Source: an uncultured delta proteobacterium
GTDB taxonomy: Bacteria; Myxococcota_A; Polyangia; Polyangiales; Polyangiaceae
Assembly (NCBI GenBank): GCA_903893335.1
Contig: CAITLX010000487.1
Coordinates: 1 to 15,486 of the forward strand
DNA: 15,486 nucleotides
Reading direction: 5' to 3'
Shown: positions 1-6,743 of the stretch, one piece after another
Numbering within the stretch: the first letter of the stretch is position 1
Layout: every line of letters begins with the position of its first letter
The notes under the pieces: generated by a model
What the model was told of the DNA's origin: nothing
Seen by the model: only the letters and a program-made list of their open reading frames with translations
Database searches by the model: none
Made by a program: the position numbers and the translations under genes

Positions 1-1
1 C

Positions 2-154
2 GCCGCCGCTCCCGTCGCCCCGCGTGGCTCCACTGCGCCCAAAGCGCCCGCGGCTGCGCCGACCGCCGCCCCCCCGACGCCGCCCCCCGGCGAGCACGCC
101 GGGCAGACGGCCGCCGAGATCCTGCTCGAGCGCCGCCGCAAGCGCCCACGCTGA
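2..154 (+). CDS. C-terminal tail of an unidentified protein (5' end outside window)
   Basis: An open frame enters at the left edge and ends at TGA 152-154, giving 50 residues. The first two thirds are an Ala/Pro-rich low-complexity stretch. It ends with a short predicted helix, TAAEILLERRRKRPR, rich in Glu and Arg. This looks like a flexible linker plus a basic C-terminal tail of a cytoplasmic or membrane protein. It does not look like the end of an ABC permease, so it gives no evidence that the importer genes downstream continue leftwards. Codon choice is normal for the window, with G or C in most third positions. The family cannot be named from this fragment. The gap to the next start is 42 bp. 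Confidence 0.6.
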   Translation, partial: AAAPVAPRGSTAPKAPAAAPTAAPPTPPPGEHAGQTAAEILLERRRKRPR

Positions 155-179
155 AGCACGCGCGAGGCGCCCCCCGCCC

Positions 180-190
180 CGTGCTAGCGT
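180..190 (+). promoter_or_regulatory. Candidate extended -10 promoter of the ABC ATPase operon
   Basis: The sequence CGTGCTAGCGT contains an extended -10 pattern, TG-n-TAnnnT (TGCTAGCGT at 182-190). The last T is 6 nt before the GTG start at 197, so transcription would begin at or next to the start codon and the mRNA would be leaderless. No Shine-Dalgarno sequence precedes that GTG, which fits. No convincing -35 box is visible. The same 7-mer, CGTGCTA, occurs just upstream of alaS on the other strand. Inference from motif and position only. Confidence 0.35.
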
Positions 191-196
191 CGAGCC

Positions 197-1197
<1,001 letters not shown>

Positions 1198-1201
<4 letters not shown>

Positions 1202-2226
1202 CGGCCGCCCCGATCGACGCGCTGACCGCGGACGCCAAGCCGGCGCGCCCGCTCGTGCAGGTCGAGAAGCTCACCAAGCTCTTCCCGGTGCGCCGCGGCC
1301 TCTTCGCGCCCCCCGCGTTCGTGCGCGCGGTCGACGGCGTGACGCTCTACGTCCGTCGCGGCGAGACGCTCGGCCTCGTCGGCGAGTCGGGCTGCGGCAA
1401 GAGCACGCTCGGGCGCACGCTGCTGCGGCTCATCGAGCCCACCTACGGGCGCATCGTCTTCGACGGCGTCGACGTCGTGCCGCTCGACGCGCGCGCGCTG
1501 CGCGGGCTGCGGCGCCGCATGCAGATCGTCTTCCAGGACCCGTACGCGTCGCTCAACCCGCGCATGCGCGTGCGCGACATCGTCGGCGAGGCCATCCGCA
1601 TCCACCGCCTCGCCGCGACGCCCGCCGAGGAGGAGGCCAAGGTCGCCGCGCTGCTCGGCAAGGTCGGCCTGCCCGCCGACGCCATGCGCCGCTACCCCCA
1701 CGAGTTCTCCGGCGGCCAGCGCCAGCGCATCGGCATCGCGCGCGCGCTCGCGGTCGAGCCCGAGTTCATCGTCTGCGACGAGCCGCTCAGCGCGCTCGAC
1801 GTCTCGATTCAGGCGCAGGTCGTCAACCTGCTGAGCGACCTGCAAGACGAGCTCGGCCTCTCCTACCTCTTCATCTCCCACGACCTGAAGGTCGTCGAGT
1901 ACATGGCGCACCGCGTGGCGGTCATGTACCTCGGTCGCATCGTCGAGACGGCGTCGGCGGCCGACCTCTTCGCGCGACCTCTGCACCCCTACACCGTCGC
2001 GCTGCTCTCGGCCGTGCCGAGCGTCGGCGCCGACGGTCAGCGCAAGCTGCGCGTGCTGCTCGAGGGGGACCCGCCCAGCCCCATCGCGCCGCCTGCCGGG
2101 TGCGCGTTCCACCCGCGCTGCTCGCGCGCGGTGCGCGGCACCTGCGACGTGCAGACGCCGAAGCTCGACGAGACGCCCGCCGGCAGCCGCCACCACGTGG
2201 CGTGCTTCTTCCCGGGCGACGGCTGA
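1198..2226 (+). CDS. Peptide ABC importer ATPase, OppF/DppF type
   Basis: This is the second ATPase subunit of the same importer, expected to pair with the upstream product as a heterodimer. The 342 residues show Walker A GESGCGKST (62-70), Q-loop VFQDPYASLNP (111-121), signature FSGGQRQR (170-177), Walker B IVCDEP (191-196) and switch His H228. The C-terminal Opp extension has Cys302, Cys308, Cys316 and Cys336. The form FQDPYASLNPR is characteristic of the F-type subunit. The reading frame stays open upstream to 181, but that part is only the shadow of the first ATPase. The start is therefore placed at GTG 1198, which overlaps the preceding TGA as GTGA. The gene ends 4 bp from the stop codon of a convergent lipoprotein gene, leaving no room for a conventional terminator. 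Confidence 0.93.
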
Positions 2227-2234
2227 GCGCTCAG
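2223..2234. repeat. 12-bp perfect palindrome spanning two convergent stop codons
   Basis: CTGAGCGCTCAG reads the same on both strands. It contains the TGA of the plus-strand ATPase (2224-2226) and the TGA of the minus-strand lipoprotein (2233-2231). It could act as a short bidirectional hairpin or be a chance by-product of the stop codons. No U-tract follows on either side. Confidence 0.5.
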
Positions 2235-3112
2235 TCGCACGAGACGGGCACGCGCGCCGCGCCGCCCGCGTCGGGCGCCACGAACGTACCGGGCGGAAGC
2301 GGCGGGTTGAGCTTCACGTCCCCCACCCGCACGATGATGTCCTCGTCGCCGCCGGGCACCTCGACGTGCACGGTGCGCGGCACCTCGACCTCGCAGGCGG
2401 GGCCGCTCGGCGCGATCGGCTCATCGAGCCCGTCGGCGTCGACGAGCGGCGCGGCGGTCACCGCGGGCGCGTGCCCCGAGAGCTCCGCGTGCCAGAGGTC
2501 GATGCCCTGCTGCACCACGCGCACGTCGAGCACGCGCAGCCGCTGCGTGGCCCACGGCCGGTCGAAGTCGGCCGGCGTCGGCGCGAGGTGCAGCACCTCG
2601 ACCGCCTCGTTGCGGCTCGGCAGCGTCAGCTCGTAGTAGCCGCGCCCGCTCCACGCGAGCCGGGCCGCGCGCGGGTCGTGCACCAGCAGCGGCGCGCTGC
2701 CCGACAGCAGGCTGACCAGCGCGTGGCCGGGCACCGGCACGTCGGTGAGCCGCGCGAGGTTGCACGCGCTCGCCGCGCCCTCGTAGAGCCGCTTCTCGCG
2801 CAGATCGAGCAGCGCGAAGTGCTCGCCGTCGGAGGTCAGCGTCGAGACGACCGACTGAAACGGCGGCGGCGCGAGGACGTCGAAGCGCAGGCGCGCAGGC
2901 CGCACCGCGTAATAGAGGACCGTGCCGCGCACGCGACCGGCCGACGAGAAGTGGTCGATCTTCGCCTCGCCGTGCACGCCGCGCGCGCACGCGTAGGTGG
3001 CCCCGAGCCGCGCGAGCGCGTCGGCGGCCGACGGACAGGGCGACGCAGGGGGCCGCGCGGGCACGCACGCGCCGGCCGAGGCCGCGACGAGCGCGAGCAG
3101 CGCTCGCGTCAT
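2231..3112 (-). CDS. LolB-like / DUF4292-like outer-membrane lipoprotein
   Basis: This is a predicted secreted lipoprotein of 293 residues. A short signal, MTRALLALVAASAGAC, ends in a lipobox-like SAGAC with the lipidated Cys at position 16. Residues about 40-180 resemble the LolA/LolB half-barrel fold as found in deltaproteobacterial LolB-like proteins. Typical segments are VRGTVLYYAVRPARLRFDVL, SDGEHFALLDLREKRLYEG and CNLARL. The conserved ending VKLNPPLPPGTF is also present. By family it may bind acyl chains and help place lipoproteins in the outer membrane; that role is inferred. The start chosen is ATG 3112, overlapping a TGA of the preceding repeat array as ATGA. An earlier in-frame ATG 30 bp upstream (MPPGLCRGRAM) would lengthen the n-region and is possible. 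It is the last gene of a minus-strand run after the Nudix and HARE genes. Confidence 0.8.
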   Translation of the reverse strand: MTRALLALVAASAGACVPARPPASPCPSAADALARLGATYACARGVHGEAKIDHFSSAGRVRGTVLYYAVRPARLRFDVLAPPPFQSVVSTLTSDGEHFALLDLREKRLYEGAASACNLARLTDVPVPGHALVSLLSGSAPLLVHDPRAARLAWSGRGYYELTLPSRNEAVEVLHLAPTPADFDRPWATQRLRVLDVRVVQQGIDLWHAELSGHAPAVTAAPLVDADGLDEPIAPSGPACEVEVPRTVHVEVPGGDEDIIVRVGDVKLNPPLPPGTFVAPDAGGAARVPVSCD

Positions 3113-3258
3113 GGCTCGTCCACGACACAAGCCCGGCGGCATTCCTCGCCCTCGAGACAACCTCGACCTCACTCCTCGTCCTCGAGACACGCCCGACCTC
3201 ACTCCTCGTCCTCGAGACACGCCCGACCTCACTCCTCGTCCTCGAGGCAAGCCTCGCG
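3109..3258 (-). repeat. Five-unit 30-bp tandem array built from the Nudix gene's 3' end and stop
   Basis: On the minus strand, units occupy 3258-3229, 3228-3199, 3198-3169, 3168-3139 and 3138-3109. Units 2 and 3 are identical; the others differ from them at about 6, 6 and 8 of 30 positions. The first unit encodes the end of the Nudix protein, REACLEDEE plus TGA. The next two each repeat GRACLEDEE plus TGA in the same reading frame. The fourth reads GRGCLEGEEC with the stop mutated to TGC. The fifth ends in TGA overlapping the ATG of the lipoprotein gene. The array fills the whole intergenic gap. Each unit also contains the purine-rich GAGGACGAGGAG, which resembles a ribosome-binding sequence. 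Confidence 0.9.
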
Positions 3259-3669
3259 CATGCCGATCGCGCGCAGCACCACGCGCACGACCTCGTCGCG
3301 GACGCCGAGCGCCGCGAGCTCGCTCGGTCGCACCCAGCGCGCTGCCGACGCGTCGTCGCCGGCGCGCGGGGTCGCGCCGGGATCGACCGGCGTGCAGAGG
3401 TAGTCGTGGATGACGTAGTGGTAGCTCTCGCGCAGGATCTCGACGACCTGCACGAGGTCTCCCGCGAGCACGCGCAGGCCCGTCTCCTCGAGGACCTCGC
3501 GCTCGACCGCGCGCGTGAGCAGCTCGCCTCCGCGCACCTTGCCGCCAGGCAGCGACCACGCACCCTGCAAGGGGGGCGTGGCGCGCTGCACGACGAGGAT
3601 GCGCGGGCCGGGCCCGACGACCACGCCGCCGACGGCGACCACCGGCACGAGCGGCGTGGCCACGCGCAC
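3229..3669 (-). CDS. Nudix hydrolase (MutT-like)
   Basis: This is a cytoplasmic Mg-dependent pyrophosphohydrolase acting on a nucleoside diphosphate linked to some moiety X. The exact substrate (8-oxo-dGTP, ADP-ribose or another) cannot be read from sequence. The product is 146 residues, typical for the family. The Nudix box is complete: Gly43, five residues, Glu49, seven residues, then REVLEETGL (57-65) with metal-binding Glu58, Glu61 and Glu62. WSLPGGK precedes it. The start is given as GTG 3669. A second in-frame GTG at 3663 is better spaced from the purine-rich GGCAGG and may be the real one. Only 6 bp separate it from the stop of the HARE gene, so the two are probably cotranscribed. The last nine residues, REACLEDEE, are the first unit of the downstream tandem array. 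Confidence 0.9.
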   Translation of the reverse strand: MRVATPLVPVVAVGGVVVGPGPRILVVQRATPPLQGAWSLPGGKVRGGELLTRAVEREVLEETGLRVLAGDLVQVVEILRESYHYVIHDYLCTPVDPGATPRAGDDASAARWVRPSELAALGVRDEVVRVVLRAIGMREACLEDEE

Positions 3670-3675
3670 CTGCCG

Positions 3676-5334
3676 CTACGACGAGCGCAGGCTCTCGAAG
3701 AAGTCGACGTCGGGCAGCGCGATCGGAAGCCTCGCGCGCACGACCGCGACCTCGTGGTCCTCGCAGAGCCGCGCGAGCGCGACGCCGTCGAAGACCGCGA
3801 CCGGGGTGGCGCCTGCCGCGGCGCACTCCTCGCGAGCACCCGAGAGCACCTGCCCCGAGGTGACGAGCCACGCAGCCGCGGCGCCCTCGTAGTGGTGCAG
3901 CGAGCCGCGCACGTCCGAGACGCGCTCGCGGCCGATCTCGCGGCCGTCGCGGCGCACGACGAGCGCGACCTTCACGTCACCGCCGGCTGCACGCAGCGTG
4001 GCGGTGAAGTGGGCCTCGTTGCCCTGCGCACCCGGCCGCCGCGCGGCGGTGATCTGCGCGAGGCCCGCGCGCTCGAGCACGAGCAGCGTGAGCTCGACGA
4101 ACGCCGGCCCGGGGAGCTCCTGGATCTTGCGCACGAGGGTGCGGCGCGCTGCCTCGCGGTAGCGCTCGACGGCCGCCTGGGCCTCGGCCTCGAAGCGAGC
4201 GAGGTCGCCCGACAGCAGCCACTCGGTCAGCGCGAGGCGCCCGCCCGCGATGCGGAAGCGCGGACGCTGACCGTTGGCGATGCGGCGCGCGTTGTCGGCG
4301 CGCACGGTGGCGGCGATCTGGGCCTGCACCAGCTGCAGGTCGCCCAGGATGCGCCCGCGGCGCTGGGCGTTCTCGGCGAGCTGCCGGATGCCGACGGGGC
4401 CGCCGTTGCGGTCGTACGTGTTGAGCAGGTAGACCGTCGCGTCGGCGAGGTCGCGCCCCGCGAGCTCATCGAGCGGCGAGGTGTCGACCGGCTCGTTGTG
4501 GTTGACGCTGTCGGTGCGCTGCTCGTTGCGATCGCCACGCGGCTCGCCGCGATCGCTCGCGCCGCGTCCGCCGCCGTCGCTCCCGCCACGTCCGCCTCCG
4601 TCGCTCCCGCCACGTCCGCCGCGACCGCCGCGGCCTCCACGCTCGCCGCGAGGGCTGGGCGCAGGCGCGTCGGTCGACGTCGCCTCGGGGGACGTGCCCC
4701 CCTCGGTGAACGCAGGCGCCGGCGACTCGGTGTACGACGGCAGGCCGCTGCCCCCGTTGCTGCCGCCCGTAGCCGCGCCCTCGCCGGTGCGACGGCCACG
4801 ACGACGGCGACGGCGGCGGCGTCCGGCTTGTCCAGCCTCGCCGGTCGCGCCCGCTGCGGGCTCCTCGGCGCCGCCGAAGATCGGCTCGTCGTCGTCCTCT
4901 TCCTCGTCGAAGACCTCGGCGCCCGAGGCGGCGATCTCGGCGCGGCGCTTGTCGTCGGCCGTCGGCTCGATGCGCTCCTCGTCGTCGTCGACCGAGCGGA
5001 CGTCATCGACCTTCTCGGGCTGCGGCTCGGGGGGCGCGAGCGTGTGCACGGTCTCGCCTGCGGCGAGGCGCGCGGCTGCGTCGGCGGCGCCGGCCTGCAG
5101 CGTCTTGTCGTCCCACTCGCGCAGGGCGAAGACGCCGGGCTTCACGCGGACGAGCGGGTTGTCCTTCGTCGTCTTCTTGAGGAGCGCCGCGAGGCGCGCG
5201 CCCATCGTCACCTCGGGGCTCTTGCCCACGTGGCTGAGGAGATTCTTCTCGATGGCGAGGTCGGTGATGTCTTTGTAGTGGAGCGGCTTGCCGACCATGC
5301 GGAGCACTTCCGCGGCGGCTTCTGTGAAGGTCAT
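3676..5334 (-). CDS. HARE-HTH / RGG / winged-helix protein with Mrr-like C-terminal domain
   Basis: A 552-residue multidomain protein. Residues 1-75 (MTFTEAAAEVLRMVGKPLHY..., ending PGVFALREW) match the HARE-HTH winged-helix domain of RNA polymerase delta and restriction systems. A disordered linker follows: acidic 107-150, eight consecutive Arg at 172-179, and RGG-box repeats at 229-262. Residues about 285-373 look like a second HARE/winged-helix domain (GGPVGIRQLAENAQRRGRIL, then RFRIAGGRLALTEWLL). Residues 405-533 resemble the Mrr/restriction-endonuclease-like fold (FVELTLLVLERAGL, LVTSGQVLSGAREECAAAG, PVAVFDGVALARLCEDHEV). The expected catalytic GxD and Q/ExK are replaced by GNE (438-440) and VVR (459-461), so nuclease activity is doubtful. 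It probably binds DNA or nucleoprotein in the cytoplasm. No methyltransferase gene is nearby. The ATG is preceded by AGGA at good spacing. It heads the Nudix-lipoprotein run. Confidence 0.82.
   Translation of the reverse strand: MTFTEAAAEVLRMVGKPLHYKDITDLAIEKNLLSHVGKSPEVTMGARLAALLKKTTKDNPLVRVKPGVFALREWDDKTLQAGAADAAARLAAGETVHTLAPPEPQPEKVDDVRSVDDDEERIEPTADDKRRAEIAASGAEVFDEEEDDDEPIFGGAEEPAAGATGEAGQAGRRRRRRRRGRRTGEGAATGGSNGGSGLPSYTESPAPAFTEGGTSPEATSTDAPAPSPRGERGGRGGRGGRGGSDGGGRGGSDGGGRGASDRGEPRGDRNEQRTDSVNHNEPVDTSPLDELAGRDLADATVYLLNTYDRNGGPVGIRQLAENAQRRGRILGDLQLVQAQIAATVRADNARRIANGQRPRFRIAGGRLALTEWLLSGDLARFEAEAQAAVERYREAARRTLVRKIQELPGPAFVELTLLVLERAGLAQITAARRPGAQGNEAHFTATLRAAGGDVKVALVVRRDGREIGRERVSDVRGSLHHYEGAAAAWLVTSGQVLSGAREECAAAGATPVAVFDGVALARLCEDHEVAVVRARLPIALPDVDFFESLRSS
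4565..4612 (-). repeat. Two-copy 24-bp repeat encoding RGG-box units
   Basis: Positions 4565-4588 and 4589-4612 are 24-bp direct repeats differing at one base. A more diverged part copy follows. On the minus strand they encode GGRGGSDG-type units in the disordered linker of the HARE protein. Length differences between strains would be expected here. Confidence 0.8.
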
Positions 5335-5393
5335 GAGGATCCTGGGGAATGCGCCAGCCGCGCAGAGCGGCCGAGCGCAGGTTCGTGTTGCCC

Positions 5394-5428
5394 GGGGGAA
5401 AGAGCCCCGTTGGGGTTGGGTTGGGGGG
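5394..5428 (+). promoter_or_regulatory. G-rich tract with quadruplex potential
   Basis: There are four plus-strand G-runs: five G at 5394-5398, four at 5412-5415, three at 5418-5420 and six at 5423-5428. The last three are separated only by TT; the first by a 13-nt loop that includes CCCC. This fits a relaxed quadruplex motif. The CCCC-GTT-GGGG part could instead fold as a hairpin. It sits between two divergent start codons. Function is inferred. Confidence 0.35.
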
Positions 5429-5514
5429 CGCCCGCCGAGCGCCTTGATGCGCCCTGGCCGGCTCCGCCCCAGCGCCGGGGAAGCAACCGCGCTCCCATCA
5501 CCGGCGACGCGCTC

Positions 5515-5542
5515 TTCCCGCGTCGGGGTGAGGGTGTATCAT
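5515..5542 (+). promoter_or_regulatory. Candidate housekeeping-type promoter for the 5626-8227 operon
   Basis: TATCAT (5537-5542) matches five of six -10 consensus bases. TTCCCG (5515-5520) lies 16 bp upstream as a weak -35. Transcription would start near 5549, leaving a leader of about 75 nt. In such a GC-rich background TATCAT stands out, but the -35 is poor. Confidence 0.35.
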
Positions 5543-5625
5543 CCGTTCAGCGGTCGGTCAACGGGCAGGCTCAGCCGCCGCGGGGTACCGGCCCACCCCA
5601 CGACCGTGCGATGCTGCTGCGAGCG

Positions 5626-5967
5626 ATGGACGCTTCCTCCCTCGCAGCGGCGCTGGAAGAGCTCGCGTCCCGCCTCGGGGTGCAGGTTCGCTACGACGCG
5701 TTCGACGCGAAGCGGCCGCCCGAGGGTGGGCTCTGCCACCTGTACGGCAAGCCGATCGTGCTGCTCGACCGCAACCTCGCCCCCTCCGAGCGCGTCGCCG
5801 TCCTGGCGCGGGCGCTCGCGCCGTTCGACCTCGAGCCGCTGTTCGTCACGCCGCTGGTCCGAGCGACGATCCGCGCCTACGCTCCGGTAGACGCCCCTGC
5901 CCCGCCGCAAGTCGCGCAGCCCCTCGCGCGCGCGCTGCGCCCACCGCCCGACGACGAGCCCGAATGA
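5626..5967 (+). CDS. Small conserved protein of unknown function
   Basis: A 113-residue, probably cytoplasmic protein with no signal peptide. The core, about residues 5-85, looks like a family of uncharacterised bacterial proteins I recall from deltaproteobacteria and Bacteroidetes. It has a helix ALEELASRLGVQVRYD, then GGLCHLYGKPIVLLDRN, then SERVAVLARALAPFDLEPLFVTPLVRATI. The pattern of a buried strand (PIVLLDRN) followed by a helix recalls the end of ImmA/IrrE-type metallopeptidases, but no HExxH motif is present, so no enzymatic role is claimed. The tail is Pro/Ala-rich. The start is ATG 5626; an in-frame ATG at 5611 would add five residues (MLLRA) and cannot be excluded because neither has a strong ribosome-binding site. 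Its TGA overlaps the next ATG as ATGA, so it heads an envelope-gene operon. Confidence 0.72.
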   Translation: MDASSLAAALEELASRLGVQVRYDAFDAKRPPEGGLCHLYGKPIVLLDRNLAPSERVAVLARALAPFDLEPLFVTPLVRATIRAYAPVDAPAPPQVAQPLARALRPPPDDEPE

Positions 5968-6743
5968 CCCGACGACGCCTGCCCCGCCTCCTCCCGCTCG
6001 CGTTCGCTCTGCTCGGAGGCCTCGCGTGGGCCGACGGCCCCAGCGCAGACGAGGTCGCTCGCCAGATGCTCGCGCGCGACGCGTTCGGCTGGGAGAGCGG
6101 CACGCTCCGCGCCCGCCTCGTGCTCACCACGGCCGACGGCAAGCGCGACGAGCGCGCGTTCGAGGGGGCGTCGAAGCGCGCGCCTGGGGTCGTGCGCACC
6201 GTCGTGCGCTTTCGCGCGCCCGAGCGCGTCGCCGGCACGGCGTTCTTGCTCGTCGAGCGCGACGGCGGCCAGGGTGAGCAGCACGTCTACTTGCCCGCCT
6301 ACCACACGACGCGGCGCATCGCCGGGCGCGAGCGCGAGGGCTCGTTCATGGGGAGCGACTTCACCTACGCCGACCTCGATCGCCGCGATCTGCGCGACGC
6401 GCGCTACGCGCTGCTGCCCGACGAGAAGGTCGGCGAGGCCGCCTGCTTCGTGCTCGAGACCTCGCCGAAGGCCGAGGGCTCGCCCTACGCGCGCGTCGTC
6501 AGCTTCCTGCGCAAGGCCGACTTCGTGCCGCTTCGGGTGCAGTTCTTCGCCAAGGACGGCAAGCTCGCCAAGACGACCTCGACCCGGCGCGTGCGCATGG
6601 TCGACGGCAAGCCGGTCGTGGTCGAGTCGCACACCGAGAACGCGACGACCCACCACGTGACCGATCTGATCGTCGACGAGATCGAGCCGCACGCCGACGT
6701 GCCCGACTCGGCGTTCGAGCCCGCGGCGCTCGAGCGCGGATGA
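5964..6743 (+). CDS. Periplasmic LolA-like outer membrane lipoprotein-sorting protein
   Basis: A 259-residue protein with a Sec signal peptide: basic MTRRR, a hydrophobic core, and cleavage at AWA|DG after residue 23. The mature part matches the LolA-like family annotated as outer membrane lipoprotein-sorting protein. Typical landmarks are RVAGTAFLLVER, VYLPAYHTTRRI, the GSFMGSDFTYADL segment and a C-terminal VTDLIVDEIEPHADVPDSAF. Members have an open half-barrel thought to carry lipid or lipoprotein cargo across the periplasm. They are usually encoded beside an RND/MMPL exporter. Here the partner on the 3' side is a DUF1302-like barrel (ATGA overlap) and on the 5' side a small unknown (ATGA overlap). 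No exporter is in the window. This is not canonical LolA, so its cargo is unknown. Confidence 0.85.
   Translation: MTRRRLPRLLPLAFALLGGLAWADGPSADEVARQMLARDAFGWESGTLRARLVLTTADGKRDERAFEGASKRAPGVVRTVVRFRAPERVAGTAFLLVERDGGQGEQHVYLPAYHTTRRIAGREREGSFMGSDFTYADLDRRDLRDARYALLPDEKVGEAACFVLETSPKAEGSPYARVVSFLRKADFVPLRVQFFAKDGKLAKTTSTRRVRMVDGKPVVVESHTENATTHHVTDLIVDEIEPHADVPDSAFEPAALERG

Larger units (their letters stand above)
5335..5625. other. Divergent intergenic region between the HARE operon and the LolA-like operon
   Basis: No protein-coding frame with normal codon use is visible in these 291 bp. It holds the start regions of both divergent operons and a G-rich tract on the plus strand (5394-5428). 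There is also a candidate plus-strand promoter (5515-5542), and a 5-bp inverted repeat, CCGTT/AACGG, at 5543-5564 in the predicted leader. On the minus strand AGGA sits 5 nt before the HARE gene ATG. I see no convincing minus-strand -35/-10 pair. Confidence 0.6.

Noticed and set aside
3109..3258. CRISPR-like direct repeats of 30 bp
   Set aside because: Units are contiguous with no spacers and share the reading frame of the Nudix gene; there are no cas genes.
3676..4120. Active Mrr-type restriction endonuclease
   Set aside because: The fold-like pattern is present, but the residues expected to bind metal are not, so an active nuclease is not claimed.
3406..5967. 853-codon plus-strand frame
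   Set aside because: Mostly antisense to the HARE and Nudix genes; only its last 113 residues are a real gene, starting at 5626.
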